64,000 nucleotides of DNA from NCBI RefSeq assembly GCF_000013705.1, contig NC_007947.1, forward strand, positions 2,852,001 to 2,916,000. The letters are read 5' to 3'. A program made the position numbers and the translations under genes. This stretch comes from Methylobacillus flagellatus KT. Its GTDB lineage: Bacteria; Pseudomonadota; Gammaproteobacteria; Burkholderiales; Methylophilaceae. The notes beneath the pieces were generated by a model that ran no database searches, was not told the origin of the DNA, and saw only the letters and a list, made by a program, of their open reading frames with translations. How positions within the stretch are numbered: position 1 is the first letter of the stretch; each line of letters starts with the position of its first letter. Shown piece after piece: positions 16,024 through 25,020 of the stretch.

Positions 16024-17364
16024 ATGATCAAACGCTTTTGCTTCTTATCGATCTTGGGAATCAGCAGCAGCGCAGCCACGACGGGACATGCGGCAGGCTT
16101 CGCCCTGATCGAGCAAAGCGCATCCGGGTTTGGCAATGCCTATGCCGGCATGGCTGCGCGCGCCGATGACGCCAGTGTGCAGTTCTTCAATCCGGCCAGC
16201 CTTTCCTGGCTGCCACCAGGCAGGCAGATCATCGTGGGTGGCAGTGCCATCCTGCCCAGCGCCAAGCTCAGGAATGTCAACAGCACCCACCGCAGCACTG
16301 GTACCCCCATTCCCGGTAACGATGGGGGAGATGCCGCCTCACTGGAGTTGGTGCCCAACTTTTACTTTGCAAATGACCTGGGGGACAACCTCAAGTTTGG
16401 CTTGGGCGTCACCGTCCCGTACGGACTGACCTCGGACTATGACAGTGGCTGGAAAGGGCGCTACCAGGCGCTGAAATCCGAGGTAATGACCCTAGACATC
16501 AACCCGGCTTTCTCTTTCAAGGCCAACGAGAAACTCTCCATCGGTGGCGGTATCAGCGTGCAATATATTCGGGCAGAACTGACCAATGCGCTCGATTCCA
16601 GTGCATTGTGCCAAGCCAACCCGGCATTGCCAGCGGGCACGTGTAACGCACTCGGACTGGGCCAAATAGGCAATCCGGCAGTAGACAGCTATAGCAAGAT
16701 GCAAGGGGACGATATCAGTTGGGGGTTCAACCTGGGTGTGATCTTTAAACCTTGGGACGGAACGACATTGGGGGCCAGCTATCGCTCGCATATCAAGCAC
16801 AAGCTGGAAGGAAAGGCAAAATTCAGACCTGTTGCCCCGCTGGCCGCCACATTACGCAACTCCGATATCTCCACCAGTCTCTCTCTGCCAGAAACCGCCT
16901 CGTTCAGTATTGCCCAGCGATTGAATGACCGTGTTGAACTGTTGGCTGATGTGACATGGACCAATTGGAGCCGCTTCCAGGAATTACGCATCCATTTTGA
17001 TAATGGCCTGGGTGACAATGTCACCACCACAAAATGGAATGACAGCTACCGTTTCTCCCTTGGTGGGAACTATCGTTACAGCGACCGCCTGACGTTGCGC
17101 GCCGGGGTGGCTTACGACCAAACGCCTGTGCCCGATGCCGCTCACCGCACGCCGCGCATCCCGGATGCTGACCGCACCTGGTTTGCTGTGGGTGCAAGCT
17201 GGAAACTGGATGCAGCCAACACCCTGGATTTTGGTTACGCGTATTTGCGCCTGAAAGACACCAGCACCAGGCACGTCAGCGAAGGAGCTGTCAGCCATGT
17301 GCTGGAAGGCGATTTTACGTCGAAAGTGAATATACTCAGCGCACAGTGGGTATATAGCTTTTGA
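16024..17364 (+). CDS. FadL/OmpP1/TodX family outer-membrane fatty-acid transporter
   Basis: About 446 residues from the ATG at 16024 (GGAAATC upstream; the ATG at 16012 has no ribosome site). A signal peptide (MIKRFCFLSILGISSSAATTGHA) is followed by AGFALIEQSASGFGNAYAG and FFNPASLSWL, the N-terminal hatch signature of FadL proteins, which includes the conserved NPA. The rest alternates as a 14-strand beta-barrel and ends in VYSF with a terminal Phe. FadL channels carry long-chain fatty acids and other hydrophobic compounds by lateral diffusion. Here it is divergent from rpfF, which makes a fatty-acid signal, so a role in taking up or releasing DSF-like molecules is an attractive inference, though unproven. 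A 34-base palindromic terminator follows. Confidence 0.88.
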   Translation: MIKRFCFLSILGISSSAATTGHAAGFALIEQSASGFGNAYAGMAARADDASVQFFNPASLSWLPPGRQIIVGGSAILPSAKLRNVNSTHRSTGTPIPGNDGGDAASLELVPNFYFANDLGDNLKFGLGVTVPYGLTSDYDSGWKGRYQALKSEVMTLDINPAFSFKANEKLSIGGGISVQYIRAELTNALDSSALCQANPALPAGTCNALGLGQIGNPAVDSYSKMQGDDISWGFNLGVIFKPWDGTTLGASYRSHIKHKLEGKAKFRPVAPLAATLRNSDISTSLSLPETASFSIAQRLNDRVELLADVTWTNWSRFQELRIHFDNGLGDNVTTTKWNDSYRFSLGGNYRYSDRLTLRAGVAYDQTPVPDAAHRTPRIPDADRTWFAVGASWKLDAANTLDFGYAYLRLKDTSTRHVSEGAVSHVLEGDFTSKVNILSAQWVYSF

Positions 17365-17376
17365 GCCGTGAACTCC

Positions 17377-17410
17377 AATGAGAAAAGCGCCCTAGGGCGC
17401 TTTTCTCATT
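17377..17410. terminator. Bidirectional terminator between fadL-like gene and DUF2171 gene
   Basis: A perfect 34-base inverted repeat with 17-base arms (AATGAGAAAAGCGCCCT and its complement). The A- and T-rich outer arms allow it to end transcripts from both convergent sides: the FadL gene (+) and the DUF2171 gene (-). Confidence 0.85.
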
Positions 17411-17428
17411 AGGTCAGCAAATTAAAGG

Positions 17429-17668
17429 TCAGTTCGGCAAAGGCGTGGTAGACCACTCCTGCATCGCCTGCTCACCCGGGCGGTCCACGGTCACTTCGGC
17501 ATTGTCCGTGGCCGTTACCCAGCTCACCGGAATATAGTGATGCTGGCCATTCTCATCCTTCTGCAGCTTGATCTGATTGCTGCCCTCCATATGATCCACG
17601 GTAGCAAATTGGCCACCTTGGGAACAGATCACTGGCATGCCGGGCAGGATTCCATGGGAAAGACTCAT
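17429..17668 (-). CDS. DUF2171 family small protein
   Basis: 79 residues, soluble, no signal peptide. It contains the pattern GMPVICSQGGQFATVDHMEG followed by HHYIPVSWVTATDNAEVTVD, a small beta-rich fold matching DUF2171 (PRC-barrel-like) proteins of unknown function. It is oriented with the Usp gene behind it (107 bases further) but is probably separate. An AAGGAGCGAT ribosome site precedes the ATG. Such proteins often accompany stress genes such as csbD; nothing in the sequence gives a more exact role. Confidence 0.75.
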   Translation of the reverse strand: MSLSHGILPGMPVICSQGGQFATVDHMEGSNQIKLQKDENGQHHYIPVSWVTATDNAEVTVDRPGEQAMQEWSTTPLPN

Positions 17669-17774
17669 GATATCGCTCCTTGATGAAAGAGAACTGCCAG
17701 ATTAGTCCTTCCCGGGATCTGCCTGCACCGGTGCAGGGCTGAAAACCCTGTCGGAATTACCTCCTAGGACTGGC

Positions 17775-18641
17775 TCAGCTCCTCACGATCAGCACATCGC
17801 AAGCGACGCTATCCAGTATGCGCATGGCGACACTGCCCAACAATACGCCCAGCAGGCCACTGCGGCCACGTGTGGATACAACCACTAGATCGACCTGCTT
17901 GTCCTGTACATATTTTTCCAGCAGCAGGTCGGGCTCACCATACTCCACCATGACTTCCATGGTAGCTGCGGCCTCTTCACCCGCCACGTCGCGGATAAAA
18001 TCCCGGCAGTTCTGGATGGCATCGCTGCGCAATTCGCTTTCGTAAGCCACCCGGTCATCCATGCGGCTGGCGAAATGGGCAAACGAAGCGTGAAACACCA
18101 CCAGGTTGTCAGGCCCAAACAAATCCACTGCACGCGCAAGCGCGGCGCGCGACAACTCGGAAAGGTCGGTGGCCACGACTATCCGGCCATAAGGCTTGCG
18201 CAGGCGCTTCTTCACCACCAGGACGGGCACCCTGGATTGGCGCGCAAGCTCCGTCACGGTGTCGCCGAGCAATGCCTTCTCCAAGGCCCCGTCGCGCTTG
18301 ACCCCGGTCAGGATCAATTCGGCCTCTACCTCTTCGGCTACTTTCAATACCACCTCACTCGGCTTGCCCTTCAACACGCGGGCATCGATACTGGACAGAC
18401 CGGCTTCGCCCAGTTCGTCTTCCAGCTCGGCCTGGATAGCCAGCGCGGCATCTGGTGGCTGGCGCCAGCTTGGTTCATCATCGATCAGCTCCACCTGCTC
18501 GACAGCATGCACCACCGTCAGCGCGGCATGCCACGCTCGCGAAAGCTGGATCGCACGATCCAGCGCACGGTCGCAACGCGCGCCGAGATCGGTTGCCAAC
18601 AGCAACTGGCGTGGCCGCTTCATCTTGAATTCCGTTGTCAC
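17775..18641 (-). CDS. Universal stress protein with tandem Usp domains
   Basis: 288 residues with two UspA domains, about 10-140 and 148-288. Each begins with the family pattern: LLLATDLGARCDRALDRA and RIVVATDLSELSRAALARA. The second domain ends with the nucleotide-binding STRGRSGLLGVLLGSVAMRI, which matches G-2x-G-9x-G(S/T). The first domain's equivalent (ALLGDTVTELARQSRVPVLVV) is partly kept. A GTG start at 18641 is preferred because AAGGAAGG lies upstream; an ATG six codons later is possible. The gene lies 15 bases after the P-type ATPase stop and is surely in its operon. The function is ATP-binding stress protection; the pairing hints at ion or pH stress. Confidence 0.9.
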   Translation of the reverse strand: MTTEFKMKRPRQLLLATDLGARCDRALDRAIQLSRAWHAALTVVHAVEQVELIDDEPSWRQPPDAALAIQAELEDELGEAGLSSIDARVLKGKPSEVVLKVAEEVEAELILTGVKRDGALEKALLGDTVTELARQSRVPVLVVKKRLRKPYGRIVVATDLSELSRAALARAVDLFGPDNLVVFHASFAHFASRMDDRVAYESELRSDAIQNCRDFIRDVAGEEAAATMEVMVEYGEPDLLLEKYVQDKQVDLVVVSTRGRSGLLGVLLGSVAMRILDSVACDVLIVRS

Positions 18642-18656
18642 CAGGGTTTTCCTTCC

Positions 18657-21353
18657 TTAAGATTCTGCCAGCACGTTGGTTTTTCCGCGCTTCCGCATCA
18701 ACATTTTCTCAAACTCCAGCACCAGCATAAAGACGATGCCGATCAATATGATCACGAGACCGTCTCTCCAGTCAATCGGCGCACTCGCAAACAAGGCATG
18801 CAGGGGTGCCGTGTACGTAAATGCCAGTTGCGCCACGATCACTACGGCCAGTGCGACCAGCAGTATCGGTGTGCCGACCAGCCCACGCCAGCTGAACGAC
18901 TTGGCATTGAGATAGCGCACATTGAACAAGTAGAAGATTTCCAGCACGACCAGGGTATTCACCACCATGGTACGTGCCACTTCCTCCCCGAGTTCACGCT
19001 GCATGGCATATTCGAAAATGACGAACACGCCAATGGTGAACAGGACCGAGACAAAGCCCACGCGCCATAACAGGAACGGAGAAAGCAGCGCGGCATTGCG
19101 CGGGCGCGGCGGACGCTCCATCACATCAGGCTCGGCAGGCTCGAAGGCGAGCACCAGCCCCAGGGTCACCGTCAACACCATGTTGATCCAGAGAATCTGT
19201 GCTGGCGTCATGGGCAGAGCCATGCCAAGCAACAATGCAATCACCACGGCAAGCGCCTCGCCGCCGTTGGTGGGCAAGGTCCAGGCGATCACCTTGCGCA
19301 CGTTGTCATAGACCGTGCGGCCGGCATGCACTGCCGCAACGATGGTGGCAAAATTGTCGTCCGCCAGTACCATTTCCGAAGCCTGCTTGGCCGCTTCGGT
19401 GCCTTTCCTGCCCATGGCAATGCCGACATCGGCCTGCTTGAGGGAAGGTGCATCGTTGACGCCGTCGCCTGTCATGGCGACTACCTCCCCCTGTTGCTGC
19501 AGGGCCTTGACGATACGCAGCTTGTGCTCTGGCGTGGTGCGGGCAAACACGCTGGTGTTCGCCAGCACGGCGCTCAATTCCTCATCCGGCACCTTGTCGA
19601 GTTCGGCCCCGGTCATGACGCCAGGTTCGTCCGCCAGGTGCAGCTGCTTGGCAATCGCCTGGGCCGTGGCAGCATGATCGCCTGTGATCATCTTGACCTT
19701 GACCCCGGCTGAACGGCAGCTGGCGATGGCATCAAGCACTTCTTCGCGCGGCGGATCGATAAAGCCCATGATCCCCAGGAATTCCAGGCCATCTCCCACA
19801 TCATTGAATTCGAGATGCTGCTTGCCATCTTCACAACGCTTGGCGGCAAAGCCCAACACACGTTCTCCCTGCTGCGCGGCTTCGCTGATGCGCTCCATCC
19901 AGTATTCGTGGTCAGGATACCCACATTTCTCCAGCACGCTTTCCGGGGCGCCCTTGACGAATATCCAGGTACCGTGCCCCTCATGATGATGTAGCGTCGC
20001 CATGAATTTGTGCTTGCTGTCGAAAGGTATTTCGTCCAGCCGCCGCCATGCATCGCGCTCTTGAGCAACATCCTTGCCAGCCTTCATTGCCAGCGCCACC
20101 AGCGCGCCTTCCATCGGGTCTCCCAGGGTATGCCATTGCCCGGACTGCGCCTCCAACTTGGCATCGTTGCAAAGCAGGCCTGCCCGCACCAGGTCTTCCC
20201 ACCCTTGATCTGGCGCATCGTCCTGCGGCTTGATCTCGCCCTCGGGCACGTATCCCGTACCTTCCACCAGGTAATGCGCCTTGCCTGCCACCATGCGCCT
20301 GACCGTCATTTCATTGCGTGTGAGGGTGCCGGTCTTGTCGGAACAGATCACCGAGGTCGCGCCCAGGGTTTCCACTGCCGGCAAGCGTCGGATGATGGCG
20401 TTACGCCTAGCCATGCGTTGCACACCAATCGCCAGCGTGATGGTGATCACCGCAGGCAGGCCCTCGGGCACCAGCCCGACCGAGATTGCCACGACGACCA
20501 TGAAGGCGTCGATCCAGTCGTAGTCATGCACCAGCCTGGCAAACGCCAGCAATCCCAGAGCCAGACTGAGCGCAAACCAAGTGAACAGGCGGCCAAAATG
20601 ATTGATTTGCTGCAGAAGCGGAGTTTCCAGGGTCTCCACTTTGGAAATCATGCTGCTGATGCGCCCGATTTCCGTCGCACTGCCCGTCTCCACGACCACG
20701 GCACGACCTTGGCCCGCTGCAACGATAGTGCCCGAATACAGCATGCAGTGCCGGTCACCCAGGTCGGCATCCTCGGCCACGGCCTGCTCCTGTTTCTGGC
20801 TGGGAACCGACTCCCCGGTCAGGATGGCCTCCTCGCAGGAAAGCTGCCGCGCCCTGAGCAGTCGCGCATCGGCAGGCACACTGTCGCCAGCTTCCAATAC
20901 GATGACATCCCCGGGCACCAGCTCGCCCACTTCCAGGTGACGGCGATGCCCATCTCGCAATACCGTCACCTGGGGCACCATCATGTTGCGGATTGCCTCC
21001 AGCGCCTGCTCGGCCTTGCCCTCCTGGATATATCCCACGATCGCGTTGATCAGCACCACAGCAAAAATCACGGCTGAATCCACAGCATGGTCGAGGAAGA
21101 ATGCAATCACGGCCGCAGACACCATGAAATAGATCAAGGCATTGTTGAACTGCGACAGGAAGCGCATGACCGGATGCTGCCGGCGCGGCGCGGGCAACTC
21201 ATTCCGCCCATGCGCCTGTAAGCGCCTTGCGGCCTCCGTGCTAGTCAGCCCTTCAGGGCTGGACTGCACACGCTCGAGCACCTCATCAGGCTGGAGTGCA
21301 TACCATGGCGGCGGAGCAACTGCATCTTGCTGGCTGGATGGCGGCATGGGCAA
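18657..21353 (-). CDS. P2-type cation-transporting ATPase (Ca2+/Mn2+ or monovalent cation class)
   Basis: 898 residues. The order of a P2A/P2 ATPase is complete: an N-terminal cation-ATPase domain (YALQPDEVLERVQSSPEGLT, GRNELPAP), the actuator motif LTGESVPS, the phosphorylation site CSDKTGTLTRNEM, the nucleotide-binding domain with FVKGAPESVLEKC, the hinge MITGDHAATAQAIAKQL and TGDGVNDAPSLKQADVGIAMG, and six C-terminal membrane helices. Membrane helix 4 carries GLVPEGLPAV, as in SERCA/PMR1-like and Na+/K+-related pumps, not the CPC of copper pumps. The protein lies in the inner membrane and exports a cation; the precise ion is uncertain. A Usp gene follows in the same operon. The divergent thiD gene starts 271 bases away. 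Confidence 0.88.
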   Translation of the reverse strand: MPMPPSSQQDAVAPPPWYALQPDEVLERVQSSPEGLTSTEAARRLQAHGRNELPAPRRQHPVMRFLSQFNNALIYFMVSAAVIAFFLDHAVDSAVIFAVVLINAIVGYIQEGKAEQALEAIRNMMVPQVTVLRDGHRRHLEVGELVPGDVIVLEAGDSVPADARLLRARQLSCEEAILTGESVPSQKQEQAVAEDADLGDRHCMLYSGTIVAAGQGRAVVVETGSATEIGRISSMISKVETLETPLLQQINHFGRLFTWFALSLALGLLAFARLVHDYDWIDAFMVVVAISVGLVPEGLPAVITITLAIGVQRMARRNAIIRRLPAVETLGATSVICSDKTGTLTRNEMTVRRMVAGKAHYLVEGTGYVPEGEIKPQDDAPDQGWEDLVRAGLLCNDAKLEAQSGQWHTLGDPMEGALVALAMKAGKDVAQERDAWRRLDEIPFDSKHKFMATLHHHEGHGTWIFVKGAPESVLEKCGYPDHEYWMERISEAAQQGERVLGFAAKRCEDGKQHLEFNDVGDGLEFLGIMGFIDPPREEVLDAIASCRSAGVKVKMITGDHAATAQAIAKQLHLADEPGVMTGAELDKVPDEELSAVLANTSVFARTTPEHKLRIVKALQQQGEVVAMTGDGVNDAPSLKQADVGIAMGRKGTEAAKQASEMVLADDNFATIVAAVHAGRTVYDNVRKVIAWTLPTNGGEALAVVIALLLGMALPMTPAQILWINMVLTVTLGLVLAFEPAEPDVMERPPRPRNAALLSPFLLWRVGFVSVLFTIGVFVIFEYAMQRELGEEVARTMVVNTLVVLEIFYLFNVRYLNAKSFSWRGLVGTPILLVALAVVIVAQLAFTYTAPLHALFASAPIDWRDGLVIILIGIVFMLVLEFEKMLMRKRGKTNVLAES

Positions 21354-21624
21354 GGGCCTTTCAGTGGTTGGTATCTTCTCATTCTAAAAGGCTTTGTGGC
21401 GCGCAGGCAAAACCATTTTTGTAACGTGGCTATGCATGACCCAGAACTCTCCTTTCATCGCCAGCATCCACAATCGCCATGCTTCGTTCGAGGTGCAAAT
21501 CCGCCCATTGCCAGCCAATGCTCTCCTTTCAGGAGTGATTAGGCTAAAATAGGCCGCTTGAACAGCATTGGCTTGCCAGTATTTTCCTGGCCCAGGCCCG
21601 TTTATCCATCTGACAGGATCCGCC

Positions 21625-22470
21625 ATGGAAACAATCAACCTCATGCCTCCCAGCGTACTTACCTTTGCCGCGACCGACCCCAGCAGCGGCGCAGGCCTGC
21701 AGGCAGATCTCCTGGCACTGGCCAGCATCGGCTGCCACCCACTGTCTGTCGTCACCGCCATCACCGTACAGGATACGGTGGGCGTGGAAAACATTGTCGC
21801 CCTGGATGCGGAGCTCATCAACGAACAGGCGCGCACCATCCTCGAGGATATGCAGATTTCGGCCTTCAAGCTCGGCATGCTGGGCAGTGTGGAAAACATT
21901 GCCGTGATTGCCGAAATCGTCGCCGACTATCCCGATGTGCCATTGCTGATAGACCCCATCCTGTCTTCCGGCCGCGGCGACGAGCTGGCCAATGAAGCCA
22001 TGCAGGAAGCGATGATAGATTTGCTGTTCCCGCAAGCGACGCTGATCACACCCAACAGCCTGGAAGCCAGGCGGCTGGCATTTACCGGCGACTTCAGCGA
22101 TGAAAACGAGCATGCCTCCATGGAGGATGTTGCTGACCGCCTGCTGTCGCTCGGACCCGAATATGTCTTGATCACCGGTACGCATGAGCGCTCGCCGCAA
22201 GTCGTCAACAACCTTTATGGTTCGCAAAAACTGCTGCGTTCCTATCCTTGTGAGCGCCTGCCGGGAAGCTACCACGGCTCTGGCTGCACACTGGCCTCCG
22301 CTATCGCCGCCTGCCTGGCCCACGGCCTGGGCATGGAGGAGGCCATCGCGGAAGCGCAGGAATATACCTGGCATTCACTACGCCATGCATTCCGGCCAGG
22401 CATGGGGCAATACATTCCTGACCGCTTGTTCTGGGCACGCGAAGATTCTGAGTCTGATGACGCGGCATAG
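21625..22470 (+). CDS. thiD: Hydroxymethylpyrimidine/phosphomethylpyrimidine kinase ThiD
   Basis: 281 residues from the ATG at 21625 (AGGA eight bases upstream). Ribokinase-fold signatures: LTFAATDPSSGAGLQADL at the N-terminus, VVTAITVQDT, the phosphate/anion-hole motif GSGCTLASAIAA near residue 218, and PNSLEARRL. ThiD phosphorylates hydroxymethylpyrimidine twice to give HMP-PP for thiamine synthesis. It heads a cofactor operon: thiE starts 14 bases before its stop. I find no TPP riboswitch (the conserved CTGAGA and ACCTGA elements are absent) in the 271 bases upstream. Confidence 0.93.
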   Translation: METINLMPPSVLTFAATDPSSGAGLQADLLALASIGCHPLSVVTAITVQDTVGVENIVALDAELINEQARTILEDMQISAFKLGMLGSVENIAVIAEIVADYPDVPLLIDPILSSGRGDELANEAMQEAMIDLLFPQATLITPNSLEARRLAFTGDFSDENEHASMEDVADRLLSLGPEYVLITGTHERSPQVVNNLYGSQKLLRSYPCERLPGSYHGSGCTLASAIAACLAHGLGMEEAIAEAQEYTWHSLRHAFRPGMGQYIPDRLFWAREDSESDDAA

Positions 22471-23086
22471 CCTTCCGCCTATCCAAGGCCTGTATGCCAT
22501 TACCCCGGATGAGACCGATACTTCCAGGCTGGTGACCATCAGCGAGGCAGTCCTCGCCGGCGGAGCAGGGGCACTGCAATACCGCAACAAGCGTGTTTCC
22601 GGCACCCAGGCCAGCAATCAGGCCGGCGCACTCCTGGACCTGTGCCGCCGTTTCCAGACGCCCTTGATTATCAACGACGACGTCCAGCTCGCCGCTGCGC
22701 TGGATGCCGACGGCGTGCACCTGGGCATAGACGACGGCGATATTGCCGCGGCACGCGCGGCATTGGGACCCGACAAGATCATCGGCGCCTCCTGCTACAA
22801 CAATCTTGCCCTTGCGCGGCAGGCCGCCAGCCTGGGCGCCGACTATGTGGCCTTTGGCGCATGCTTTCCTTCCTCCACCAAGCCCGATGCACCTCGCGCA
22901 GACATTGCCCTGTTCGCCAAGGCACGTGAACTCGGCTTGCCAATCGTTGCCATAGGCGGCATCACCTTGGACAATGCTGCAGGCATCATCAGCGCAGGCG
23001 CTGATGCCGTCGCCGTGATCGGAGCACTATGGACCGCTGCCGACATCGAGGCACGCGCCCGTCAATTCCATCAACTTTTCAATTAG
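22457..23086 (+). CDS. thiE: Thiamine-phosphate synthase ThiE
   Basis: 209 residues from the ATG at 22457, overlapping thiD by 14 bases; the frame is open further upstream but that part is antisense-like thiD shadow. TIM-barrel signatures: GLYAITPDE, GGAGALQYRNK (phosphate-binding Gln and Arg), PLIINDDVQLAAALDADGVHLG with the magnesium-binding Asp, GASCYN, YVAFGACFPSSTK and VAIGGITLDNA. ThiE joins HMP-PP and thiazole phosphate to thiamine phosphate. The overlap with thiD means coupled translation of two consecutive steps of one pathway. Confidence 0.94.
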   Translation: MTRHSLPPIQGLYAITPDETDTSRLVTISEAVLAGGAGALQYRNKRVSGTQASNQAGALLDLCRRFQTPLIINDDVQLAAALDADGVHLGIDDGDIAAARAALGPDKIIGASCYNNLALARQAASLGADYVAFGACFPSSTKPDAPRADIALFAKARELGLPIVAIGGITLDNAAGIISAGADAVAVIGALWTAADIEARARQFHQLFN

Positions 23087-23095
23087 AGCCAGGCC

Positions 23096-24382
23096 ATGAG
23101 CAGAAACCAGCAATTATTCGAACAATCCCAAACCCTGATCCCGGGCGGCGTCAACTCGCCGGTGCGCGCATTTGGTTCGGTAGGCGGCACGCCGGTGTTC
23201 TTCAAGCGCGGCCTGGGTGCTCGCTTGTGGGATGAGGACGGCAAGGAATATATTGATTATGTCGGATCGTGGGGGCCGATGATCCTTGGCCATGCCCAGC
23301 CTGACGTCATTGCCGCTGTACAGGCCACCGCTGCCAACAGCCTGTCATTTGGTGCGCCAACCGCGCTGGAGCTGGAAATGGCGCAGCTGATTACCCAACT
23401 GGTGCCCAGCATGGAGCAAGTCCGACTGGTCAGCTCGGGCACGGAGGCCACCATGAGCGCCATCCGACTGGCGCGCGGCTTCACCAGCCGCAGCAAGATT
23501 CTCAAGTTCGAAGGCTGCTACCACGGCCATGCCGACTCCCTCTTGGTCAAGGCAGGTTCAGGAGCGCTCACTTTCGGCCAGCCCAGTTCTGCGGGTGTAC
23601 CGCCAGAACTTGCTGCCCATACGCTGACCTTGCCCTACAACGATGTACAGGCCCTGGAACACCTATTCGAGGAACTAGGCAAAGAAATCGCCTGCGTCAT
23701 CCTCGAGCCGGTGGCAGGCAACATGAACCTGGTACGCCCCACGCCGGAATTTCTTGGCGCATTGCGATCGCTCTGCACCCATTCCGGCACCCTGTTGATT
23801 TTTGACGAGGTCATGACCGGTTTCCGTGTCGCCTTGGGCGGCGCACAACAATTGTTCGGCATCAAGCCCGACCTCACTACGCTCGGCAAGGTGATCGGCG
23901 GCGGCCTGCCGGTAGGCGCCTTCGGCGGCCGTGCCGACGTCATGGCTTTCCTCGCGCCCCTGGGGCCGGTATACCAGGCCGGCACCTTGTCCGGTAACCC
24001 GGTCGCGGTTGCAGCCGGCCTGGCAACGCTGAAGCAATTGCAGCGTCCCGGCTTCCATGAAGAACTCGCGCTGAAGACGCGCCAGCTCACCGACGGCCTG
24101 GCCCGGGCAGCCCGCGATGCGGGTGTCACGTTCAGCGCACAAAGCGTAGGCGGCATGTTCGGCCTCTATTTCAGCGCCGAATGTCCTGCCAGCTTTGCCG
24201 AGGTCATGCAATCGGACAAGCAGGCATTCAACCGCTTCTTCCATGGCATGTTGGAGGCGGGCGTTTACCTGGCGCCATCGGCGTTCGAAGCCGGCTTTGT
24301 CTCGATCGCACATAGCGAAGCGGATATCAGCCAAACCATTGTCTCAGCACAAGGCGTGTTCAGCCGTATCAATGATCAATGA
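23096..24382 (+). CDS. hemL: Glutamate-1-semialdehyde 2,1-aminomutase HemL
   Basis: 428 residues, the usual length. Family signatures: [13 protein letters not shown] at the start, [62 protein letters not shown], and the PLP lysine in [19 protein letters not shown]. The gate loop [13 protein letters not shown] is present. HemL makes 5-aminolevulinate in the C5 route of haem synthesis. It starts 10 bases after thiE and overlaps the next gene by 4 bases, so the thiamine and haem genes share a transcript that ends with hemE. Confidence 0.96.
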   Translation: MSRNQQLFEQSQTLIPGGVNSPVRAFGSVGGTPVFFKRGLGARLWDEDGKEYIDYVGSWGPMILGHAQPDVIAAVQATAANSLSFGAPTALELEMAQLITQLVPSMEQVRLVSSGTEATMSAIRLARGFTSRSKILKFEGCYHGHADSLLVKAGSGALTFGQPSSAGVPPELAAHTLTLPYNDVQALEHLFEELGKEIACVILEPVAGNMNLVRPTPEFLGALRSLCTHSGTLLIFDEVMTGFRVALGGAQQLFGIKPDLTTLGKVIGGGLPVGAFGGRADVMAFLAPLGPVYQAGTLSGNPVAVAAGLATLKQLQRPGFHEELALKTRQLTDGLARAARDAGVTFSAQSVGGMFGLYFSAECPASFAEVMQSDKQAFNRFFHGMLEAGVYLAPSAFEAGFVSIAHSEADISQTIVSAQGVFSRINDQ

Positions 24383-24960
24383 GCCACCAACCGACGCGCA
24401 TTTATATCACAGGTGCCTCTTGTGCTGGCGTCACGACATTAGGCGCCATGCTTTCGCGACAATTAGACCTGCCGCACATTGATGTGGACCAGTTCTACTG
24501 GCTACCCACCAACCCGCCTTTTTCGCTCAAGCGCCCTCCGCAAGAGCGGGTAAGCTTAATCCGGGAAGCATTGGGAACCGAAGGATGGATTCTGAGCGGT
24601 TCGTTCGATGGCTGGGGCGATGTCCTGATCGAGCATGCCAGCCTGATCGTGTTTATCGTCACGCCCCATGCAGTGCGCATGGATAGGCTGAAAAACCGCG
24701 AAAAGCAACGTTATGGCAACAGGATAGCGCTGGGCGGAGATATGCACGAAGCGCATCTCGCGTTTACCGAATGGGCATCGCAATACGAGTCTCCCGGCCC
24801 CAGCCACACAGGGCGGAATCTCGCTCGCCACGAAAGCTGGCTTGCAAAACAGTCGTTGCCAGTATTGCGCCTCGACGGTACAGCCTCTCCTGATCGCATG
24901 GCGGAACAAGTCCTTTCGGCCTTATTTCAGACACGATACGGCCGCCCAACAGCTCCGTGA
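24379..24960 (+). CDS. P-loop kinase-like protein (topology modulation/adenylate kinase-like)
   Basis: 193 residues. The N-terminus holds a Walker A-type loop, [16 protein letters not shown], followed by [11 protein letters not shown], the substrate-side acidic motif seen in FlaR/adenylate-kinase-like small P-loop proteins. [12 protein letters not shown] and [10 protein letters not shown] stand for the Walker B strand region, and the C-terminal half has the basic lid [13 protein letters not shown]. The usual Lys of Walker A (GKT/S) is replaced: the loop reads GVTT, so catalysis may be altered or absent. The ATG overlaps the hemL stop (ATGA), so it is translated together with the haem genes. 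Its substrate is unknown. Confidence 0.68.
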   Translation: MSHQPTRIYITGASCAGVTTLGAMLSRQLDLPHIDVDQFYWLPTNPPFSLKRPPQERVSLIREALGTEGWILSGSFDGWGDVLIEHASLIVFIVTPHAVRMDRLKNREKQRYGNRIALGGDMHEAHLAFTEWASQYESPGPSHTGRNLARHESWLAKQSLPVLRLDGTASPDRMAEQVLSALFQTRYGRPTAP

Positions 24961-25020
24961 ATAGCCCTTGCCTTGCTTAATGTCAGTAGAATAAAACCTT
25001 GAATGACAGGATCAGCCGTA

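Noticed and set aside
18075..21077. Long plus-strand frames (331 and 355 codons) opposite the Usp and ATPase genes
   Set aside because: His/Gln-rich composition without motifs, fully antisense to well-supported genes.
21354..21624. Possible TPP riboswitch upstream of thiD
   Set aside because: The conserved CTGAGA and ACCTGA-type elements are missing.
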